Assembly (NCBI GenBank): GCA_016705335.1
Contig: JADIYN010000018.1
Span: forward strand, 50,276 to 114,275
Direction: 5' to 3'
Source of the DNA: Draconibacterium sp.
GTDB taxonomy: Bacteria; Bacteroidota; Bacteroidia; Bacteroidales; Prolixibacteraceae
Length of the DNA: 64,000 nucleotides
In this document: one piece after another, positions 59,785 to 64,000 of the stretch
How the letters are laid out: the number at the start of each line of letters is the position of its first letter
How positions within the stretch are numbered: position 1 is the first letter of the stretch
Position numbers and translations under genes: made by a program
Notes under the pieces: model-generated
Told to the model about the DNA's origin: nothing
The model's input: only the letters and a program-made list of their open reading frames with translations
Databases searched by the model: none

Positions 59785-60807
59785 ATGACAATAGATTTAG
59801 ATATCAGAGGCGAAAGTTATTCTGAAAATGATAAAGAGCTGGATATTAAACTAAGGCCGCTGCAATTTAAAGATTTTAGCGGGCAAAAACAGATAGTTGA
59901 AAATCTTGAAATATTTGTAAAAGCAGCCATAATGCGGGGTGAATCATTGGATCATGTTTTGTTGCACGGTCCGCCAGGATTAGGAAAAACCACGCTTTCA
60001 AATATTATATCAAATGAAATGGGAGTGGGGTTAAAAGTTACCTCGGGACCGGTTTTGGATAAACCAGGCGATTTGGCTGGTTTGCTTACCAATCTTGATA
60101 CAAACGATGTTCTTTTTATTGATGAAATTCACCGTTTATCGCCCATCGTTGAGGAGTATTTATATTCAGCAATGGAGGATTTCAGGATAGATATAATGAT
60201 TGATAAAGGTCCCAGCGCACGTTCAGTACAGATTGAATTGAACCCGTTTACATTGATAGGTGCAACAACCCGCTCTGGTTTATTGACTTCTCCGTTGCGC
60301 GCCCGTTTTGGTATAAATGCCCATTTAGAATATTATGATGCTGAAGTACTTACAGGAATTGTGAAACGCTCGGCACGAATTTTAGATGTAAAAATAACTG
60401 ATGATGCAGCCCGTGAAATTGCTTTTAGGAGCCGAGGTACACCTCGGATTGTTAACTCACTGTTGCGCCGTGTACGCGATTTTGCGCAGGTTAAAGGCAA
60501 TGGGAGTATTGATATGGAAATTACAAAACATGCCTTAAAAGCACTTAATATTGATGAATACGGACTGGATGAGATGGATAACCGTATTTTGCTTTGTATT
60601 ATTGATAAGTTTAAAGGCGGTCCGGTTGGAATATCAACAATTGCAACTGCGGTAGGAGAGGACAGTGGTACAATTGAAGAGGTTTACGAACCATTTTTGA
60701 TTAAAGAAGGATTTATTAAAAGAACGCCCCGTGGACGAGAAGTTACTGATTTGGCATACAAACATTTGGGACGAATAAAATACGGTGATAATCTTACTTT
60801 GTTTTAA
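59785..60807 (+). CDS. ruvB: Holliday junction branch migration helicase RuvB
   Basis: An AAA+ motor that drives branch migration with RuvA. Walker A HGPPGLGKTTLSNI, Walker B NDVLFIDEIHRL, sensor I GATTRSGLL and the arginine finger in SPLRARFG are visible. A C-terminal winged helix is present (GTIEEVYEPFLIKEGFIKRT). The length of 340 is normal. The last 4 bp overlap the convergent glutaminyl cyclase gene. Confidence 0.97.
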   Translation: MTIDLDIRGESYSENDKELDIKLRPLQFKDFSGQKQIVENLEIFVKAAIMRGESLDHVLLHGPPGLGKTTLSNIISNEMGVGLKVTSGPVLDKPGDLAGLLTNLDTNDVLFIDEIHRLSPIVEEYLYSAMEDFRIDIMIDKGPSARSVQIELNPFTLIGATTRSGLLTSPLRARFGINAHLEYYDAEVLTGIVKRSARILDVKITDDAAREIAFRSRGTPRIVNSLLRRVRDFAQVKGNGSIDMEITKHALKALNIDEYGLDEMDNRILLCIIDKFKGGPVGISTIATAVGEDSGTIEEVYEPFLIKEGFIKRTPRGREVTDLAYKHLGRIKYGDNLTLF

Positions 60808-61883
60808 GGAATAAGTTCTATTTCAAAAAGTTTTGGCCACAATTTTCCGGTTATATAAAGTCTTTTATTTTTATCATCCCAGGCAATTCCGTTCATATAA
60901 TCAATCCTGTCTTTTTGATTGTGATACATTTTAATTATGTCAGGAAAATTAATTTCTGATAAAATTCGTCCTGTTTCGGGATCAATTTGCACAATCATTT
61001 CAGTTGTATAAACATTGGCATAAATGGTTCCTTCAATATATTCCAGTTCATTTATATTTTTATAAATAGCTTTATTGTTTCCAACTTCAACCCGTTTTAT
61101 TATTGAAAAATCTACAGTGTCCAGCCAGGTTAAAAACTGTGATCCATCGCTCATAATCAAATATTTACCATCATTTGTTAATCCCCAGCCTTCGTTTGTT
61201 GTTGATGAAAATTGAAAACTGTCGATTAGTGCAAAACTATTAAAGTCATAAACAAAACCTTTTTTAGCACGGTAGGTCAGTTGGTAAATTTTGTTGTTTA
61301 AAACAGTTATTCCTTCTCCGAAATATTTTTCATTCAATTCAACAGATTGAACTGCTTTTCCACTCGATAAATTAACTTTATGTATTGCTGATGAACCATT
61401 TTCGCCAGTACCTTCATAAATATATCCGCCATGAAATTCAAATCCTTCAGTAAAATATTCTTTTGAATGTGGATAAGTATTAACGATTTTGTAAGTTAAT
61501 TTTTCAGGCACTGTATTGGAAAGTGTATGTATAGTTTTTAATTGAGTATTGCTTAAACCATCAGTTTTTACTGCTTCTACTTTAATAATACTGTTTCCTA
61601 AAGTTTTTATTTCAATTCCTTCAATGTTAAAATTTAGTTCTTTACTTTCCTTTAAAAGTTCATTCTGATAAAAAACTTTAATGCTTTTGATTTCGCCGTT
61701 TTTAACCTTTGTGGTGATATTAACTGAAATTTTTTCTCCAAAAACATAATTTGTTTTTGCTGGTTGAATTGAAATTGAACAAACAGGTTTACGGGATTTT
61801 GACGATTGATTTGAACATGAAAATAAAGTGACAAACAAACTTAAAAAGAGTATCAGAATAAATGTAAAAGGTTTCATATTCAA
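60804..61883 (-). CDS. glutaminyl-peptide cyclotransferase (lipoprotein)
   Basis: Forms N-terminal pyroglutamate on exported proteins. A lipoprotein signal (MNMKPFTFILILFLSLFVTL, Cys in LFSCSNQ) is followed by an Ig-like N-terminal domain of about 100 residues. The beta-propeller glutamine cyclotransferase domain has PHSKEYFTEGFEFHGGYIYE near residue 140, GWGLTNDGKYLIMSDGS, NELEYIEGTIYANVY and DYMNGIAWD. In Bacteroidota this type acts on many exported proteins with Gln at position 1. The length of 359 is usual. Confidence 0.92.
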   Translation of the reverse strand: MNMKPFTFILILFLSLFVTLFSCSNQSSKSRKPVCSISIQPAKTNYVFGEKISVNITTKVKNGEIKSIKVFYQNELLKESKELNFNIEGIEIKTLGNSIIKVEAVKTDGLSNTQLKTIHTLSNTVPEKLTYKIVNTYPHSKEYFTEGFEFHGGYIYEGTGENGSSAIHKVNLSSGKAVQSVELNEKYFGEGITVLNNKIYQLTYRAKKGFVYDFNSFALIDSFQFSSTTNEGWGLTNDGKYLIMSDGSQFLTWLDTVDFSIIKRVEVGNNKAIYKNINELEYIEGTIYANVYTTEMIVQIDPETGRILSEINFPDIIKMYHNQKDRIDYMNGIAWDDKNKRLYITGKLWPKLFEIELIP

Positions 61884-61983
61884 TAAAAATTAAAATATTT
61901 TGGTAAAAATAATATAAAAATGTTTGTAGAGGTTTTCAAAAGTAAAATACCATTTTAACGGTTCAATTGTGGCGGATGAATTA

Positions 61984-61991
61984 TATCTTTG
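61984..61991 (+). promoter_or_regulatory. -7 promoter box for the flippase gene
   Basis: TATCTTTG matches TAnnTTTG, 17 bp before the TTG start at 62009. Confidence 0.45.
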
Positions 61992-62008
61992 CCCAAAAAT
62001 AAATCATT

Positions 62009-63460
62009 TTGAACAGCTATAAAAAACTTGCAGGCGATACAGTCATTTATGGCATGAGCAGTATCGTTGGACGCATTTTAAATTGGTGCCTTGCTCCATA
62101 TTACATGGTAATTTTTGCCCCCGAAGATTTTGGGATTATGACCAATTTATATCAGTATGTAGCGTTTTTAATGATTTTACTTACCTACGGAATGGAAACC
62201 TCTTTTTTCAGGTATGCCTCGAAAAGCGACGAACCTGATAAAGTATATTCCACAGCAGTAATTTCCTTATTTTCAACTTCAGTTTTATTTGTTATTCCAT
62301 TTTTCTTTATCAGTGATTTTGTTGCCCGGATTTTAGAATATCCGGGGCATCCTGAATATATTTTATGGCTGGCAATTATTCTTGGTATCGATGCTTTGAC
62401 AGCCATTCCATTTGCTCAATTGAGATTGAAAAACAGACCTGTTAGGTTTGCCACCATAAAAATTATAAATATTGCTTTCAATATTGCCTTTAATTTGTTT
62501 TTTCTTTCGCTTTGTCCGTATTTGCTCAAAAATAACCCTGAATCAATAGTAAAACTTATTTATTCGCCCGAGATAGGAGTGGGGTATGTTTTTATTGCAA
62601 ATCTGCTGGCATCGCTTTCAACATTGGTTTTGTTGCTTCCCGAAATGCTGAAAATTTCGTTTCAATTCGACCAAAAGCAATTGAAAGTCATGCTAACTTA
62701 TGGTGGTGGTATTTTGGTAGTTGGTCTGGCTGGAATGGTAAGCCAGGGAATCGATAAAATTTTAATTCCTTTTTTGGTACCTGAAAATCAAAACCCCATG
62801 CAGCAATTGGGTATTTATGGGGGAAATTTTAAAGTTGCAATACTGATGAATGTTTTCATACAAGCTTTCAGATACGCATTTGAACCATTTTTCTTTTCAC
62901 ACGGCAGCAAGAAAAACGATCCAAAAATTTATGCTGTTATCATGAAATACTTTGTGATTTTTGGATTGCTTATTTTCCTTGGAATGATGCTCTATGTCGA
63001 TTTGTTAAAACTAATTATCCAAAAAGATTACCAGGAAGGGATGAAAGCAATTCCGTTAATTCTGTTGGCAAACCTTTTCTTTGGTATCTATTTTACACTT
63101 TCGTTATGGTATAAACTAACTGATAAAACAAAACTTGGGGCTTATGTTGCAATTTTTGGTGCTGTAATAACTGTTCTTTTAAACGTTTTATTAATCCCGG
63201 TAATGGGTTACATGGGTTCGGCAATCAGCACTTTTCTTGGTTTTTTAATTATGATGGTTGTTTCATATTTTTTAGGGCAGAAATATTATCCGGTTCCATA
63301 TCCCTTAAAACGAATATTAACCTATTTTTTAATTGCAGGGATTATTTATTTAATTTCGATTTATACAAATACATTTATATCGGTTTTAAAATATATAATA
63401 AACACATTTTTGCTTTTAATCTTCTTTTATCTGTTTTTATGTTCGAAAACAGTGAGTTAA
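62009..63460 (+). CDS. polysaccharide (Wzx-like) flippase
   Basis: A 483-residue membrane protein with about 14 helices. The first segment, YKKLAGDTVIYGMSSIVGRI, has the Gly/Ser pattern of MOP-superfamily flippases, and APYYMVIFAPEDFGIMTNLY is typical of the family. The start is TTG 62009. It would flip lipid-linked O-antigen or another glycan across the inner membrane. No glycosyltransferases are adjacent, so it stands outside a recognisable biosynthesis cluster. rpiB follows after 57 bp. Confidence 0.9.
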   Translation: MNSYKKLAGDTVIYGMSSIVGRILNWCLAPYYMVIFAPEDFGIMTNLYQYVAFLMILLTYGMETSFFRYASKSDEPDKVYSTAVISLFSTSVLFVIPFFFISDFVARILEYPGHPEYILWLAIILGIDALTAIPFAQLRLKNRPVRFATIKIINIAFNIAFNLFFLSLCPYLLKNNPESIVKLIYSPEIGVGYVFIANLLASLSTLVLLLPEMLKISFQFDQKQLKVMLTYGGGILVVGLAGMVSQGIDKILIPFLVPENQNPMQQLGIYGGNFKVAILMNVFIQAFRYAFEPFFFSHGSKKNDPKIYAVIMKYFVIFGLLIFLGMMLYVDLLKLIIQKDYQEGMKAIPLILLANLFFGIYFTLSLWYKLTDKTKLGAYVAIFGAVITVLLNVLLIPVMGYMGSAISTFLGFLIMMVVSYFLGQKYYPVPYPLKRILTYFLIAGIIYLISIYTNTFISVLKYIINTFLLLIFFYLFLCSKTVS

Positions 63461-63517
63461 AAGGCTTATTTAAAATCAATAAAAAGAAATAAGTACTAAA
63501 AAGTATTATTTTGTAGC

Positions 63518-63969
63518 ATGAAAGATTTGAAAAATAAAATAATTGCTGTTGCCAGCGATCATGCCGGTTTCGATAAAAAGCAGGTTATTCTCAAATATTT
63601 TAAGGAAAAGGGATTGCATACAAGGATTTTGGATGTTTTTCAAACAAAAGTGTAGATTATCCTGAATTCGCCCACGCCATTGGCAGAGCCATCGAAAATG
63701 GTGAATTTGAAACAGGAATAACTTTTTGCGGTAGCGGACAGGGAATAAGTATTGCAGCTAACAAGTTTCCACATGTGCGATCTGCAACTTGCTGGATGCC
63801 CGAAATTGCTGCTTTGGCAAAACAACACAACGATGCCAATATTTGTGCAATACCAGGGAGGTTTGTAACTGATGAAGAAGCTATTGCTATAGTTGAAGCG
63901 TATTTGAATGCTGAATTTGAAGGCGGGAGACATGCCCGACGTGTTGCTCAAATTCCACTTGAAAAATAA
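63518..63969 (+). CDS. rpiB: ribose-5-phosphate isomerase B, frameshifted
   Basis: Interconverts ribose-5-phosphate and ribulose-5-phosphate in the pentose phosphate pathway. The ATG 63518 opens KIIAVASDHAGFDKKQVILK. The frame then stops at TAG 63655. After one added base near 63625 (ACAAGG to ACAAAGG) it reads KDFGCFSNKSVDYPEFAHAI, carries the catalytic Cys in GITFCGSGQGISIAANK, and runs to 63969, giving about 150 residues. The position of the break and the conserved continuation make an indel error likely. Confidence 0.9.
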
Positions 63970-64000
63970 ATGCCGGGCGCAAAAAACATATTTCTTGAAG

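Overview
The window looks like a chromosomal segment of a Bacteroidota bacterium, most likely of the Marinilabiliales/Prolixibacteraceae kind. The evidence is the gene families (DUF4837, DUF4175, DUF5687, S46 dipeptidyl-peptidase, FecR with ECF sigma, STN-domain proteins), the AT-rich composition, the lack of Shine-Dalgarno sequences before most starts, and repeated TAnnTTTG boxes upstream of genes. This placement is inferred from families and was not tested by search.

Layout. 1-2.2 kb: a degenerate 41-bp hairpin repeat array, a DUF6261-like gene, a strong RNA hairpin and about 1 kb without genes. 2.2-7.7 kb (minus strand): a small polysaccharide/ester-degrading group of a beta-helix lyase-like protein with a PDZ end, a secreted acetolactate decarboxylase fused to an alpha/beta hydrolase, and a lipoprotein sulfatase. 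7.9-12.7 kb: a DUF5687 permease with its ABC ATPase, then a beta-barrel and a BNR-repeat lipoprotein. 12.8-31.6 kb: housekeeping genes (recX, prfB with a programmed frameshift, ppk1 and an ArsC-like protein, oxyR, tRNA-Leu, tig-clpP-clpX, rnhA, DPP7-like peptidase, M23 peptidase, dxr, rseP, tatA, DUF4837, metF). 31.6-39.6 kb (minus strand): a methionine block with metH, a UPF0280 protein, a NIL-ferredoxin and a COG1900 homocysteine-forming protein behind a SAM-I type riboswitch. 39.7-40.0 kb: two tRNAs. 41.6-46.3 kb: an ECF sigma/FecR operon whose effectors are an STN-retropepsin-PDZ protein and an STN/carboxypeptidase-regulatory protein instead of a SusC/SusD pair. 46.4-64 kb: rbfA, a LolE-like permease, tdh, rsgA, the block DUF4175-HATPase-ybeY-mnmG-apt-uvrC, a receiver-only protein, ruvB, a glutaminyl cyclase, a flippase and rpiB. 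Two parS-like sites at 49.3 and 53.0 kb suggest that this end lies near the replication origin.

A property that colours everything: at least a dozen genes, many of them normally important (tig, oxyR, rseP, metH, rpiB, lolE-like, DUF4175), are interrupted by single-base indels, often in short homopolymers, and adding or removing one base restores the family sequence. This is more consistent with residual assembly error than with decay. I report each such gene as one CDS over its whole span and state where the frame breaks. The frameshift in prfB is different: it is the canonical programmed site.

The most interesting items are the 41-bp hairpin array beside the DUF6261-like gene, the sigma/FecR operon with an STN-retropepsin effector, the SAM-riboswitch-controlled COG1900/NIL-ferredoxin/UPF0280/MetH cluster, the acetolactate decarboxylase-hydrolase fusion and the parS-like pair.
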